Part shown: positions 26,634 through 34,195 of the stretch, piece by piece
Position numbering within the stretch: the first letter of the stretch is position 1
Layout of the letters: each line of letters opens with the position of its first letter
From: Weissella cibaria KACC 11862
GTDB lineage: Bacteria; Bacillota; Bacilli; Lactobacillales; Lactobacillaceae
Length of the DNA stretch: 34,195 bases
Reading direction: 5' to 3'
Assembly: GCF_000193635.1 (NCBI RefSeq)
Contig: NZ_AEKT01000021.1
Coordinates: 1-34,195 of the forward strand
Program-made: the position numbers and the translations under genes
The notes under the pieces: model-generated
What the model was told of the DNA's origin: nothing
Seen by the model: only the letters and a program-made list of their open reading frames with translations
Databases searched by the model: none

Positions 26634-26784
26634 AAAAAAAGACCATCGTGCAAGAGGGGGAACGCAACGATGGTCCGCCGCCGGCTACTATCGCAACCAG
26701 CGAGGGGGGTGTCACGCAGTTTGGGGAACTGCGTGACGCTTCATGTACTTTGGGGAGTAATGAAATCCACTAGGAACAGTGGAT
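26634..26784 (-). ncRNA. Putative small regulatory RNA with C-rich loops
   Basis: A non-coding stretch of about 150 nt with sRNA architecture on the minus strand. Hairpin 1 is at the very 5' end (26765-26771 with 26778-26784). Hairpin 2 (26740-26764) has loop UCCCCAAA. Hairpin 3 is a perfect 11-bp stem (26711-26721 with 26727-26737) with loop CCCCA. A linker ACCCCCCUCG follows. Hairpin 4 (26641-26649 with 26667-26675) has loop UGCGUUCCCCCUCUUGC and is followed by seven U, an intrinsic terminator. Single-stranded UCCCC motifs are the hallmark of Gram-positive sRNAs such as RsaE/RoxS and LhrC, which bind Shine-Dalgarno sequences. No ORF is present. Confidence 0.65.
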
Positions 26785-26790
26785 AAATAT

Positions 26791-26822
26791 ATAATAGCCA
26801 ATTCGTATGAATTTTATGTAAA
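26791..26822 (-). promoter_or_regulatory. sRNA promoter with 20-bp spacer and centred palindrome
   Basis: Minus strand TTTACA (26817-26822), a 20-base spacer, TATTAT (26791-26796). The palindrome AATTC-N4-GAATT (26800-26813) is centred exactly in the spacer. Overlong spacers with a dyad in the middle are typical of MerR-family activated promoters. Confidence 0.5.
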
Positions 26823-26874
26823 TAGAATGTTTCAATTGATTAACAAAACTAACTTTCAGTAAGAAATTAGTTGC

Positions 26875-26910
26875 AAAAACAGGACACATCGCAAAATGTG
26901 CCCTGTTTTT
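26875..26910 (-). terminator. Terminator of htrA
   Basis: Stem AAAAACAGGACACAT (26875-26889) with ATGTGCCCTGTTTTT (26896-26910), one mismatch, with U tails on both strands. It separates htrA from the small RNA gene. Confidence 0.88.
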
Positions 26911-26919
26911 CACGTTTTT

Positions 26920-28212
26920 TTAGTTTTGATTTGCTTCTGACTTCGTTGATAATGAGCTCGTCGTCTTCGTCAATTTCACGTCAGTCGTCTTTTGCTTACC
27001 ATCGCGGTAGTAAGTTACCTTAATCGTGTCACCAACCTTGTGCTTATACAAAGCATCTCGCAAGTCACCAGAACCAGTAACCTCAGTATCGTCAATCTTG
27101 GTAATCACATCGTACTTCTTCAAGCCCGCAGTCGCTGCTGCTGAACCATCTTCAGTACTGATGACCACGACACCACCTGAAACGCTGGTTGGCAACTTCA
27201 AGATTGTTGATTGATCCGTCGTTGAGACGTTACTCAAATCAACCATTGAAACGCCCAAAGCTGGTCGTTCAACCTTTCCATTCTTCTCCAACTCGTTAAT
27301 GATGTTGACTACCGTATTAGCCGGAATCGCAAATCCCATTCCTTCAACCGACGTACCGTCAGTTGACGATGCCAACTTCATTGAGTTGATACCAACGACT
27401 TGACCGGCCAAGTTTACCAATGGGCCACCTGAATTTCCGGGATTAATTGCCGCGTCCGTTTGGATAACCGTGGCCTTACCGAGTGAATCACCATTCTCAT
27501 TTGTGGCATCGACTTCACGCTTCGTTGCTGAAATGATTCCTTCTGTCACTGACGTCGCATACTCTGATCCCAATGGTGACCCGATGGCCAAAACTGATTG
27601 TCCCGGCTCAATCTTACTTGAGTTAGCAAAGTCAGCTACCTCTGATACCTTGCTTGCATTAATCTTCAACACAGCCAAATCAGTTTGCTCATCAGTACCA
27701 ACCAACGTCGCCGTCAGCTTAGTCCCATCGCTCAACAAGACTTGCAACGCGTTTGACCCTGAAACCACGTGGTTGTTCGTGACGATATAAGCCGTGTTAC
27801 CATCCTTCTTGTAAACCACTCCTGATCCCTCAGAAGCCGTTTGAAGGTCTGATGAATCTGTTGACTTGCTATCACTTGACGATGACTCATCACCACCAAA
27901 CAACCCACCAAATAATGAGCCGCTGTCTGAAAGTGATTGTTGCTTTTGCAAGTTAATCACTGACACAACTGCGCCCGACACCTTGTTAAAGGCCTTCGTT
28001 GCATCAGATTCGCCCTTCACGTTCGAGTTACTTACCTTCACCGGTGTCGTCTTACCAGTCGTAACTGTTGAAAAAGTGCCGGCATTATTCAGGTAAGTTA
28101 CGCCACCAGCAGCGGCACCACCGCCGACTAGCCCGGCAACAATCCCGATAATTGCTATTTTTGTGGTTGATGTCTTTTTCATACTTTTCTCTCGCTTATC
28201 TCCGTTGTCCAT
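26920..28212 (-). CDS. htrA: HtrA/DegP-type membrane-anchored serine protease
   Basis: A 430-residue surface quality-control protease. A short cytoplasmic N-terminus is followed by one membrane helix (about 18-40), a Ser/Asp-rich linker with GSLFGGLFGG (about 92-125), the trypsin-like domain with His148 (VTNNHVVSG), Asp178 (TDLAVLK) and Ser261 (NPGNSGGPL), and one PDZ domain (about 320-415). The ATG at 28212 has an excellent site, GGAGGGG (28220-28226), seven bases upstream. It follows walJ by 84 bp, the conserved wal-htrA order of lactic acid bacteria, but has candidate -10 elements of its own. It degrades misfolded exported proteins. Confidence 0.95.
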   Translation of the reverse strand: MDNGDKREKSMKKTSTTKIAIIGIVAGLVGGGAAAGGVTYLNNAGTFSTVTTGKTTPVKVSNSNVKGESDATKAFNKVSGAVVSVINLQKQQSLSDSGSLFGGLFGGDESSSSDSKSTDSSDLQTASEGSGVVYKKDGNTAYIVTNNHVVSGSNALQVLLSDGTKLTATLVGTDEQTDLAVLKINASKVSEVADFANSSKIEPGQSVLAIGSPLGSEYATSVTEGIISATKREVDATNENGDSLGKATVIQTDAAINPGNSGGPLVNLAGQVVGINSMKLASSTDGTSVEGMGFAIPANTVVNIINELEKNGKVERPALGVSMVDLSNVSTTDQSTILKLPTSVSGGVVVISTEDGSAAATAGLKKYDVITKIDDTEVTGSGDLRDALYKHKVGDTIKVTYYRDGKQKTTDVKLTKTTSSLSTKSEANQN

Positions 28213-28243
28213 GGTTATTCCCCTCCATGTCTATTTTCCGATT

Positions 28244-28260
28244 ATTGTACCGTAATTATA
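28244..28260 (-). promoter_or_regulatory. Candidate htrA -10 elements
   Basis: TATAAT (28255-28260) and TACAAT (28244-28249) are read on the minus strand. Neither has a good -35. An imperfect inverted repeat CCTTAAGCCGTCTTAAAGG (28269-28287) lies where a regulator could bind. Confidence 0.35.
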
Positions 28261-28296
28261 GAAATAAACCCTTTAAGACGGCTTAAGGTCGCTAAT

Positions 28297-29097
28297 TTAG
28301 ACCTCGAACAATTTCGTCGCAACCGCTGGATCCGTATCAAATAAATTAAAATCATGGTTAACACCAAAGTCATGTTCTTCCAATACTTGCTGGACCGTCA
28401 AATGTGCCAATGGCTTTTGGTTGTTTTCTTGACTCAAGTGCCCCAAATAAACATTTTTAGTCCGATCACCCAAAATTTCGGTCAATGCTAAGGCACCATC
28501 TTCATTTGATAAGTGTCCTTGATCGCTCAAAATACGTTGCTTCAATGACCAAGCGTAACCACCCATCCGTAACATTTCATAATCGTGATTCGCTTCCATC
28601 AAAATCGCATCGGCATTACGGATTGTCCCAGCAATGCGATCATTCACATAACCCGTATCAGTTAACATAGCGAACGTTTTATTATTGTGATGAAACGCAT
28701 AGAACTGTGGATCAGCCGCATCGTGCGACACGCTGAAACTCTCGACGTCTAAATCACCAAATAACTTCGTATCCCCCGCTTCAAACAGGTTCATTTGTTC
28801 TGGCTTTGCCTTACCAATTTTACCGGCCATCGCATCCCATGTTTTGGCATTAGCATAAATATCAAACCCGTATTTACGAGCTAAAACACCAACACCCGCA
28901 ATATGATCGCTATGTTCGTGTGTCACAAACAATGCATCAACATCCTGTAACGATCGCCCAATTTGGGACATTAGGCCATCAATCTTTTTACCTGATAACC
29001 CTGCGTCCACCAACACCTTATGCGTGGGGGTTTCAATATAGGTCACATTTCCTTGGCTACCCGAAGCCAACATTGACACACTAAATTCACTTGCCAC
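28297..29097 (-). CDS. walJ: WalJ (YycJ), metallo-beta-lactamase-fold nuclease-like protein
   Basis: A cytoplasmic metallo-beta-lactamase-fold protein of about 266 residues, encoded in most walRK operons and linked to DNA or replication-coupled functions in other Bacilli. The metal motif VTHEHSDHIAG (HxHxDH) and the later histidine in NVYLGHLSQEN are present, and the N-terminal FSVSMLASGSQGN strand is the usual YycJ start. I prefer the GTG at 29097, because the AGGGGA site lies seven to nine bases before it, whereas the ATG at 29106 touches the site. A strong terminator lies between walI and this gene. Confidence 0.9.
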   Translation of the reverse strand: MASEFSVSMLASGSQGNVTYIETPTHKVLVDAGLSGKKIDGLMSQIGRSLQDVDALFVTHEHSDHIAGVGVLARKYGFDIYANAKTWDAMAGKIGKAKPEQMNLFEAGDTKLFGDLDVESFSVSHDAADPQFYAFHHNNKTFAMLTDTGYVNDRIAGTIRNADAILMEANHDYEMLRMGGYAWSLKQRILSDQGHLSNEDGALALTEILGDRTKNVYLGHLSQENNQKPLAHLTVQQVLEEHDFGVNHDFNLFDTDPAVATKLFEV

Positions 29098-29136
29098 TTT
29101 GTGCATCCCCTATCTTAATCGTATTTATCACCTGTT

Positions 29137-29173
29137 AAAAAACGCCACACGACAAAAATGTCATGTGGCGTTT
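29137..29173 (-). terminator. Terminator between walI and walJ
   Basis: A 14-bp stem (29140-29153 with 29160-29173, one wobble) is followed by six U on the minus strand (29137-29142). Only 40 bases remain before the walJ start, and no good promoter is seen there. Confidence 0.88.
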
Positions 29174-29198
29174 CGTCATTAACTATTCTAACACGTGA

Positions 29199-30011
29199 TT
29201 ATTTCATCAATGAGCCATTTAGCGCATTGACCCGTAAAATTGTCGTTTCATCAGAAGGGTCTGTTACTGAAAAAATCCAAGCTGGTACAAAAATAATATC
29301 ACCATGCACCGTCGTCAATGGTGAATACCCCAGCTCACTCCAGTTAACCGTGCCATTATTAGGAATCTCATTGTACTGATATGCCCCAATTAACGCTTTC
29401 TCTTCCGAAATCAAACTTGTTGAGTCACGCAGCACCTGTGGATTTTCAACATAACTTTGCGTATAGCTCTTTAATTCATGATTTGCGGTGAGCACAAATC
29501 TAATTTGCGCCCGTTGCGACATGAACGACCGTGAATCAGAAATCTTCTGGGCATAAACCACAACGTCCGACTCTGTCGAGGTTTTGTTAGCATACTCCGT
29601 TAACTTCGCATCATAGCGATACTGCGACCCGGCAATAACCTTGCGTGGATCGTTAACAATCTTATCAATTGCTTTGCGCACGTCTGCACGTGACTTCCCT
29701 AGATTAATCGTGCGACTAGGCGTAACGGTTAATTGATCATTCGTCAGCTTCGCATCCCACGTCTTGCTTAATGTCGATAACCGATCTCGCAAAAACGTCT
29801 CGCCACTCTTACCGGCAAGATAGACACCCGTCTTCTCAGTTTGACCAAGTTTACCAACCTTAATGCCATCATTTCGCATCTCAGTGAGAATACTTTCTGA
29901 TGACGTTGGATTGGAAGCAGGCTGATGTAATTGAAACCATTGCACAGCTAAAAAAATATCAATCACCACAAACACAGCCAGAAAAGTCGCTAATATCTTT
30001 TTAAAATCCAT
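29199..30011 (-). CDS. walI: WalI (YycI), WalK regulatory membrane protein
   Basis: A 270-residue protein with one N-terminal membrane helix (about 5-25) and an extracellular YycI-type domain rich in beta strands. With WalH it binds the WalK membrane region and tunes the kinase. The sequence ends INALNGSLMK-like (FSVTDPSDETTILRVNALNGSLMK region), typical of the family. The ATG overlaps the walH stop by one base (TAATG), so translation is coupled. Confidence 0.88.
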   Translation of the reverse strand: MDFKKILATFLAVFVVIDIFLAVQWFQLHQPASNPTSSESILTEMRNDGIKVGKLGQTEKTGVYLAGKSGETFLRDRLSTLSKTWDAKLTNDQLTVTPSRTINLGKSRADVRKAIDKIVNDPRKVIAGSQYRYDAKLTEYANKTSTESDVVVYAQKISDSRSFMSQRAQIRFVLTANHELKSYTQSYVENPQVLRDSTSLISEEKALIGAYQYNEIPNNGTVNWSELGYSPLTTVHGDIIFVPAWIFSVTDPSDETTILRVNALNGSLMK

Positions 30012-31336
30012 TAGTCGTCGCCCTCCTGTTGCGCATCAGCAATCGCATCCTTCACCGCTTGCCATTTGTCGCCGACCTCAAAGTACCACTCAGGCTGCAA
30101 AGTCACCACATTTTCAGTCGTGTCAGACACCCAACGATAACCATATGCTAAATCAACAACTTGTTTCTTACTAATGCCAATATCCGCTAATTGTTTGTAA
30201 ACTGCAGCGGAATCAGAAAGCGTGGCCCGCGAATCATTGTCCGCTGGTAGTGGCACCTGAAGCGAGTACTGTGAAAAATCAATTTCTTCGTGTCGCACAT
30301 CATGTTGTTTAATTTGAACCGTTCCATACGTCGTTTGGTTATAAATCGGTAACCCGTTCACGTATAATCGGTACGTTAAATTACGGCCCATATCGTGGCT
30401 CTCAAAGAAATAAATGTTATCCGGAATCTGATGAATGCGGACTAACCAATCGTAGCCCATTCGCATTCGCTCATTGAAGTCATCGCCGACATTATCAACG
30501 TCATAGGCGTCAAAGTGTACCACACCGCTGTTCGTATTCAATGTCATTTGTCGTGATGACCCATCATTATACGTTAGGATATCTCCCTTACGCGTTGCAC
30601 TCGGTGTGGTCGTGCCAGCAAATAGCGAAGACAAATAATTATTTGTCCCATTCGTCTCCATTAGATAACTATACGAACGTAGCGACACATCTGATAACGT
30701 ATCCGTCAAAAGATGCTTGCCGTTTAACCGGTACGCCACTGGCACAGTTTCAGAGCTCATTTTAAAGGAAGCCATCGTCTTAGCAGCAGAGGTCACCTTG
30801 TAACGATAAACCACGCGTTTTTTATCATCAAAAAACGCTACCGTATTCGCATCACCCATCGGCACGCGAATACGACTAATCTCAGCATTCGTCGGCAAAT
30901 CTAAATCACCGCTCAGCATGTCATCCACAATGTTACCCGCAACCGCATCTGGAAATGCCATTACCATTGTGTTTGATTGTGCCAAAGCTTTCAGATAACC
31001 CTTATTCGATAACCGTTCCTTCTTATCAAACGTCATCTGCCAATCCGCTAACCGTTTAATCATCTTAGTCGTTGTTGGTCGGTAGTCCACAACCATGTAT
31101 TGTCCATCTTTTTGGTTATACACCAGTTGATCTAAATCATACAGTCCGGTCACTGACTTGGCCGCCACAACCTGCTTAGTGGCATCCGCATCCGACGCGT
31201 TTTTCAAATCACGCCCTGGACTTCGCCACAAACCAACCGACAAAATTAAACTTACTAAAATTGCAAGTATCAACGCCGTGACAAGGCCGAAACGGCGCAT
31301 CAACACCTTCAAACGAAAATGTAGACGATTAATCAT
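30011..31336 (-). CDS. walH: WalH (YycH), WalK regulatory membrane protein
   Basis: A 441-residue protein with one N-terminal membrane helix (about 15-36 from this start) and a large extracellular domain. In Bacillus subtilis WalH and WalI together control WalK activity through their membrane helices. I take the ATG at 31336 (MINRLHFRL), which overlaps the walK stop by 8 bp and has GGAG upstream. The frame stays open to 31384 inside walK but without a ribosome binding site. Gene order walK-walH-walI is the standard one. Confidence 0.88.
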   Translation of the reverse strand: MINRLHFRLKVLMRRFGLVTALILAILVSLILSVGLWRSPGRDLKNASDADATKQVVAAKSVTGLYDLDQLVYNQKDGQYMVVDYRPTTTKMIKRLADWQMTFDKKERLSNKGYLKALAQSNTMVMAFPDAVAGNIVDDMLSGDLDLPTNAEISRIRVPMGDANTVAFFDDKKRVVYRYKVTSAAKTMASFKMSSETVPVAYRLNGKHLLTDTLSDVSLRSYSYLMETNGTNNYLSSLFAGTTTPSATRKGDILTYNDGSSRQMTLNTNSGVVHFDAYDVDNVGDDFNERMRMGYDWLVRIHQIPDNIYFFESHDMGRNLTYRLYVNGLPIYNQTTYGTVQIKQHDVRHEEIDFSQYSLQVPLPADNDSRATLSDSAAVYKQLADIGISKKQVVDLAYGYRWVSDTTENVVTLQPEWYFEVGDKWQAVKDAIADAQQEGDD

Positions 31337-33218
31337 CCCATTCTCCGTCATCCCACTCATCATCAGTAGGATCGTATGGTTCATATGGCAATGAAATCGA
31401 GAACGTCGAGCCCTGTCCCTCAGCCGATTCTACCCAAATCCGGCCGCCAAAACGTTCAATAATTTCCTTTGAAATTGCCAATCCCAGTCCCGTACCACCT
31501 TGGGCACGCGAACGCGCTTTATCCACACGGAAGAAACGATCAAAAATGTGACCCAAGTCTTTTTTAGGAATTCCCAAACCTTGGTCTGTGATACTCAACA
31601 CAACTTCCTTCTGATTATCAATCATCCGGGCCGTTACCACACCACCATCTGGTGAATACTTAATAGCATTATTCATAATGTTATCAATTACCTGGGTGAA
31701 CTTAGACGTATCTAACTCAACCCAGATTTGCACCTTTGGAATTTCACGTTTAATCGTGTAGTACTTTTCAGGTTTATCATCGTTCGCAATAATCATGTCG
31801 AAACGATTCAAAATATAATTAAACAACTCACCCACGTTAACATATTCTGTTTCAAGCTTCATTGTGCCTGAATCCATCCGTGATAACTCAAGCAAATCAT
31901 TAATCATATGAATCATACGGGTCGTTTCATCTTGTGCAACCGCCAAGAAATTGCGCGCCACTTCAGGATCATCAATCGCACCCTCTTGCAACGCATCAAC
32001 GTATGACTTCACAGACGTCAACGGCGTCCGTAACTCGTGTGACACGTTTGAAACGAATTGCCGACGCTCCAATTCAATTCGCTGCTGTTCTGTGACGTCA
32101 TGCAGCACAATGACCAGCCCTGAAATAAAGCCTGACGCGCGTTGTATCAAACTAAAGTACGCTCGAATAATCAATTGACGCTCATCCGTACTGAAATCAA
32201 GCAATAATTCTTCTTGATTATCAAGCAATTCACGCAAATTATAACGATCTGATATTTGCAGAACTTCCAGAATCGATTGCCCCATCGCAACCGTGCTGTC
32301 ATCAATTCCTGTCATCTGCAGTGCTGCCGTATTAATGATGTTGATGCTACCACGACGATCAGTTGCAATAACCCCATCCGTCATGTGTTCCAGCACCGAA
32401 TCCAATCGACGACGTTCAAACTCTGTCGAATTCGTTGTTTCTTCAATTCGAACAGCCAAGGCGTTAACATTTTCAGCCAGTTGGCCAATCTCATCATTTG
32501 AGCGAACTAAAATACCACCCGAATAATCACCTTGCGCAATACGAGTTGTTCGATCATTAATTTCCGCAATTGGCTTCGTTAAGCTACGTGAGATAATAAC
32601 CGCCATCACGACACCTAGCATCACGGCCAGCAACGACGCAGAGAAGTAAATCAGTGAAATATGATTCAGATTGTCATAAACCGTCTCTAAACTAGCCCGA
32701 ACCTCAACAACCCCAACGATGTTACTTTCGCCTGCTGATGAACTAACCAGTGGCTTTACCATCACTTGGTACCGTGTGCCCGAACGCTGCTCAACCGGAT
32801 TCTTGGTATATTTACCGCCAGCCAACGCTGCTTTCACATTGGCATCCGTCGTTTTTTGACCCACTTCGTCTTGATTATTAATATCACTTGTGCCACGTAC
32901 AATCCCTGAGGAGTCAACAACTGTAATCTCAGAAATTGACGCATTATTCACCGATGTCAAAATCGTGTGAATATCCGCATTCACTTTTGTCTGATCACTA
33001 CTTGTTAATTGTTGTGTTAATGAATCATTAACATATGCCGGTAAAGCAATTTGGGTTCGGAAACTCGCCAGGTTTTGTTGTTCCAAACGCTTTACGAAAA
33101 AGGCACCAACTAACTCAAGTGTCACCAACAACGTGAGCGTAAATACTAATGCAATCTTAAAATGGATCGACGAGAAAAAACGTCGCCACTTCTTCGGCTC
33201 TTGCATATCTTCAGCCAT
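31329..33218 (-). CDS. walK: WalK, essential cell-wall sensor histidine kinase
   Basis: A 629-residue kinase with two membrane helices (about 20-42 and 188-210) flanking an extracellular PAS-like sensor domain, then HAMP (about 210-262), PAS (about 270-370), HisKA with phosphorylated His394 in FVSNVSHELRTPL, and HATPase_c with NNAIKYSPDGG, DQGLGIP and GGTGLGLAISKEI. It phosphorylates WalR to control peptidoglycan hydrolases. The C-terminus is an acidic DPTDDEWDDGEWDD tail. GGGAG precedes the ATG. A terminator-like hairpin stands between walR and walK. Confidence 0.97.
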   Translation of the reverse strand: MAEDMQEPKKWRRFFSSIHFKIALVFTLTLLVTLELVGAFFVKRLEQQNLASFRTQIALPAYVNDSLTQQLTSSDQTKVNADIHTILTSVNNASISEITVVDSSGIVRGTSDINNQDEVGQKTTDANVKAALAGGKYTKNPVEQRSGTRYQVMVKPLVSSSAGESNIVGVVEVRASLETVYDNLNHISLIYFSASLLAVMLGVVMAVIISRSLTKPIAEINDRTTRIAQGDYSGGILVRSNDEIGQLAENVNALAVRIEETTNSTEFERRRLDSVLEHMTDGVIATDRRGSINIINTAALQMTGIDDSTVAMGQSILEVLQISDRYNLRELLDNQEELLLDFSTDERQLIIRAYFSLIQRASGFISGLVIVLHDVTEQQRIELERRQFVSNVSHELRTPLTSVKSYVDALQEGAIDDPEVARNFLAVAQDETTRMIHMINDLLELSRMDSGTMKLETEYVNVGELFNYILNRFDMIIANDDKPEKYYTIKREIPKVQIWVELDTSKFTQVIDNIMNNAIKYSPDGGVVTARMIDNQKEVVLSITDQGLGIPKKDLGHIFDRFFRVDKARSRAQGGTGLGLAISKEIIERFGGRIWVESAEGQGSTFSISLPYEPYDPTDDEWDDGEWDD

Positions 33219-33238
33219 TAAAATCTCCCACTTTGACT

Positions 33239-33279
33239 AAAAAAGGCTAATGCCATGCCAATCGGCAGGGCATCAGCCT
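33239..33279 (-). terminator. Terminator-like hairpin between walR and walK
   Basis: A 16-bp stem with two non-Watson-Crick positions (33244-33259 with 33264-33279), a four-base loop, then six U on the minus strand. It starts about 53 bases after the walR stop and ends 20 bases before the walK start, so read-through must feed walK unless a promoter lies within walR. Confidence 0.85.
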
Positions 33280-33332
33280 GTTACGTACGTTATTTATAGT
33301 AGCTAACAGCCACTCTATCGAATGTTTAGTTA

Positions 33333-34034
33333 TTATTCTTCAGACGCCTTCAAATAGTAACCAACACCACGTCGCGTCATCAAAATTTGTGGGTGACTTG
33401 GTGTTTCTTCAATCTTTTCGCGAATTCGACGAACCGTAACGTCAACCGTGCGCACGTCCCCAAAGTAATCGTAGCCCCAAACCGTTTGCAACAAGTCATC
33501 ACGCGTCATCACTTGACCAATGTGCTTAGCCAAGTGGTGCAACAATTCAAATTCGCGGTGTGTTAATTCGATATCTTGACCATTCTTAGATACCATGTAA
33601 GCATCCGGGTGAATCGTCAAAGCACCAATCTTAATATCACCACTGTCATCCATCACATTTTGACCGACAACTGGCGTCTGACGACGTAGGTTTGCTTTAA
33701 TACGCGCCAACAACTCACGATTTGAGAATGGCTTCGTCACGTAATCGTCCGCCCCCATCTCCAAACCAAGCACTTTGTCAATTTCTGAGTCCTTAGCAGT
33801 CACCATAATAACTGGTGTCTGTGACTTCGTACGAATTTGACGCAACACTTCGGTTCCTTCAAGTTCAGGCAACATCTGATCCAACAACACTAAATCAGGA
33901 TCTTCACTTTCAAATAGATCTAACGCTTCACGACCATCCATGGCCACGACAACGTCATATCCTTCTTTTGTCAAATTAAACTTAATAATATCTGAAATTG
34001 GTTTTTCGTCATCAACGACTAAAATTTTACTCAT
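33333..34034 (-). CDS. walR: WalR, essential response regulator (OmpR/PhoB family)
   Basis: A 233-residue response regulator. The receiver domain (1-120) has Asp8-Asp9, the phosphorylation site Asp52 (LLDQMLP), Thr79 and Lys101 (VTKPF). The C-terminal winged helix (about 135-230) ends with the WalR-like [12 protein letters not shown] and RGVGYYLK segments. It controls autolysins and other wall genes together with WalK. GGGAGG precedes the ATG. It is the first gene of the wal cluster and is followed by a terminator-like hairpin. Confidence 0.97.
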   Translation of the reverse strand: MSKILVVDDEKPISDIIKFNLTKEGYDVVVAMDGREALDLFESEDPDLVLLDQMLPELEGTEVLRQIRTKSQTPVIMVTAKDSEIDKVLGLEMGADDYVTKPFSNRELLARIKANLRRQTPVVGQNVMDDSGDIKIGALTIHPDAYMVSKNGQDIELTHREFELLHHLAKHIGQVMTRDDLLQTVWGYDYFGDVRTVDVTVRRIREKIEETPSHPQILMTRRGVGYYLKASEE

Positions 34035-34071
34035 TAGTTTTCATCCTCCCAGTGGCGGGTCTCTGGTAATA

Positions 34072-34124
34072 ATTATATCATGTTACAGCGTTTTCGTAAC
34101 TTTTCAGACGATTTTCGTAACTTT
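34072..34124 (-). promoter_or_regulatory. walR promoter region with direct repeats
   Basis: A TATAAT is on the minus strand at 34072-34077. Upstream are two direct repeats, TTTTCGTAACTTT (plus-strand reading) at 34091-34103 and 34112-34124, 21 bases apart, about two helical turns. The nearer repeat overlaps the -35 position, which lacks a good hexamer. This layout suggests a response-regulator-type binding site. Confidence 0.5.
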
Positions 34125-34141
34125 CTAGTCATACAATTCAT

Positions 34142-34155
34142 TTTTTGCGCAAAAA
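34142..34155. repeat. 14-bp palindrome TTTTTGCGCAAAAA (copy 2)
   Basis: A perfect palindrome identical to 16722-16735. It lies upstream of walR and four bases before a plus-strand promoter-like sequence. Confidence 0.6.
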
Positions 34156-34159
34156 GGGG

Positions 34160-34188
34160 TTGCAAAACATTCATAGACTTGGTAAGAT
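34160..34188 (+). promoter_or_regulatory. Possible plus-strand promoter at the right edge
   Basis: TTGCAA (34160-34165), a 17-base spacer and TAAGAT (34183-34188). It would drive a gene beyond the window, divergent from walR. Confidence 0.45.
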
Positions 34189-34195
34189 AGTTTCT

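Noticed and set aside
26641-26755. G-quadruplex on the plus strand from the four G-runs
   Set aside because: The runs are 12 to 45 bases apart and lie in loops of stable stems; the promoter and terminator signals favour a minus-strand RNA with C-rich loops.
29107-29136. Promoter for walJ (TAAGAT near 29112)
   Set aside because: There is no -35 at suitable spacing and the start site would fall on the start codon, leaving no leader.

Overview
The window looks like the chromosome of a low-to-mid GC lactic acid bacterium, most plausibly Weissella or a close relative in the Leuconostocaceae/Lactobacillaceae. This is inferred from gene content (dltXABCD, walRKHIJ-htrA, HelD, RNAP delta, alr-mazF, CshA), TTGaca/TAtaaT promoters, strong GGAGG ribosome binding sites, and the protein sequences themselves. 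No species call is possible without a search. Almost every gene is on the minus strand, so transcription runs from high to low coordinates; the only clear plus-strand gene is a small DUF1934 protein at 26144-26581. No rRNA, tRNA, CRISPR array, transposase or phage gene was seen.

Region by region (right to left, in transcription order). 34195-26870: the essential WalRK cell-wall stress system walR-walK-walH-walI-walJ followed by the surface protease htrA, with intrinsic terminators between walR and walK and between walI and walJ. 26790-26630: an apparent unannotated small RNA of about 150 nt with its own promoter and terminator and C-rich loops. 26581-23720: divergent DUF1934 gene, and an HD-domain phosphohydrolase plus Cof-type HAD phosphatase. 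23717-18617: RNAP delta (rpoE), pnuC, pyrG with a CTP-sensing-type attenuator, and murA with Asp at the catalytic Cys position. 18338-16764: DEAD-box helicase CshA with a long leader. 16619-13362: a fused AcpS-alanine racemase, MazF, and a glutathione-reductase-like flavoprotein. 13037-8573: the dltXABCD teichoic-acid D-alanylation operon. After a terminator come a secreted serine hydrolase, an EIIC-like membrane protein and an anchored alpha/beta hydrolase (8522-5466). 4549-156: helD, trpS and ppx, bracketed by two inverted copies of an unusual hairpin-rich repeat element.

Functionally the window is dominated by the cell envelope: D-Ala supply (Alr), D-Ala loading on teichoic acids (Dlt), UDP-MurNAc synthesis (MurA), wall homeostasis signalling (Wal) and surface proteolysis (HtrA). 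RNA metabolism is the second theme (HelD, delta, CshA, MazF, PyrG).

The observations most worth a second look are: the small RNA and its MerR-like promoter (26634-26822); the 535-bp composite inverted-repeat element (4653-5187, partial copy at 1-83); the AcpS-Alr fusion; the Cys-to-Asp MurA; and the pyrG leader with a GGGCTC start.
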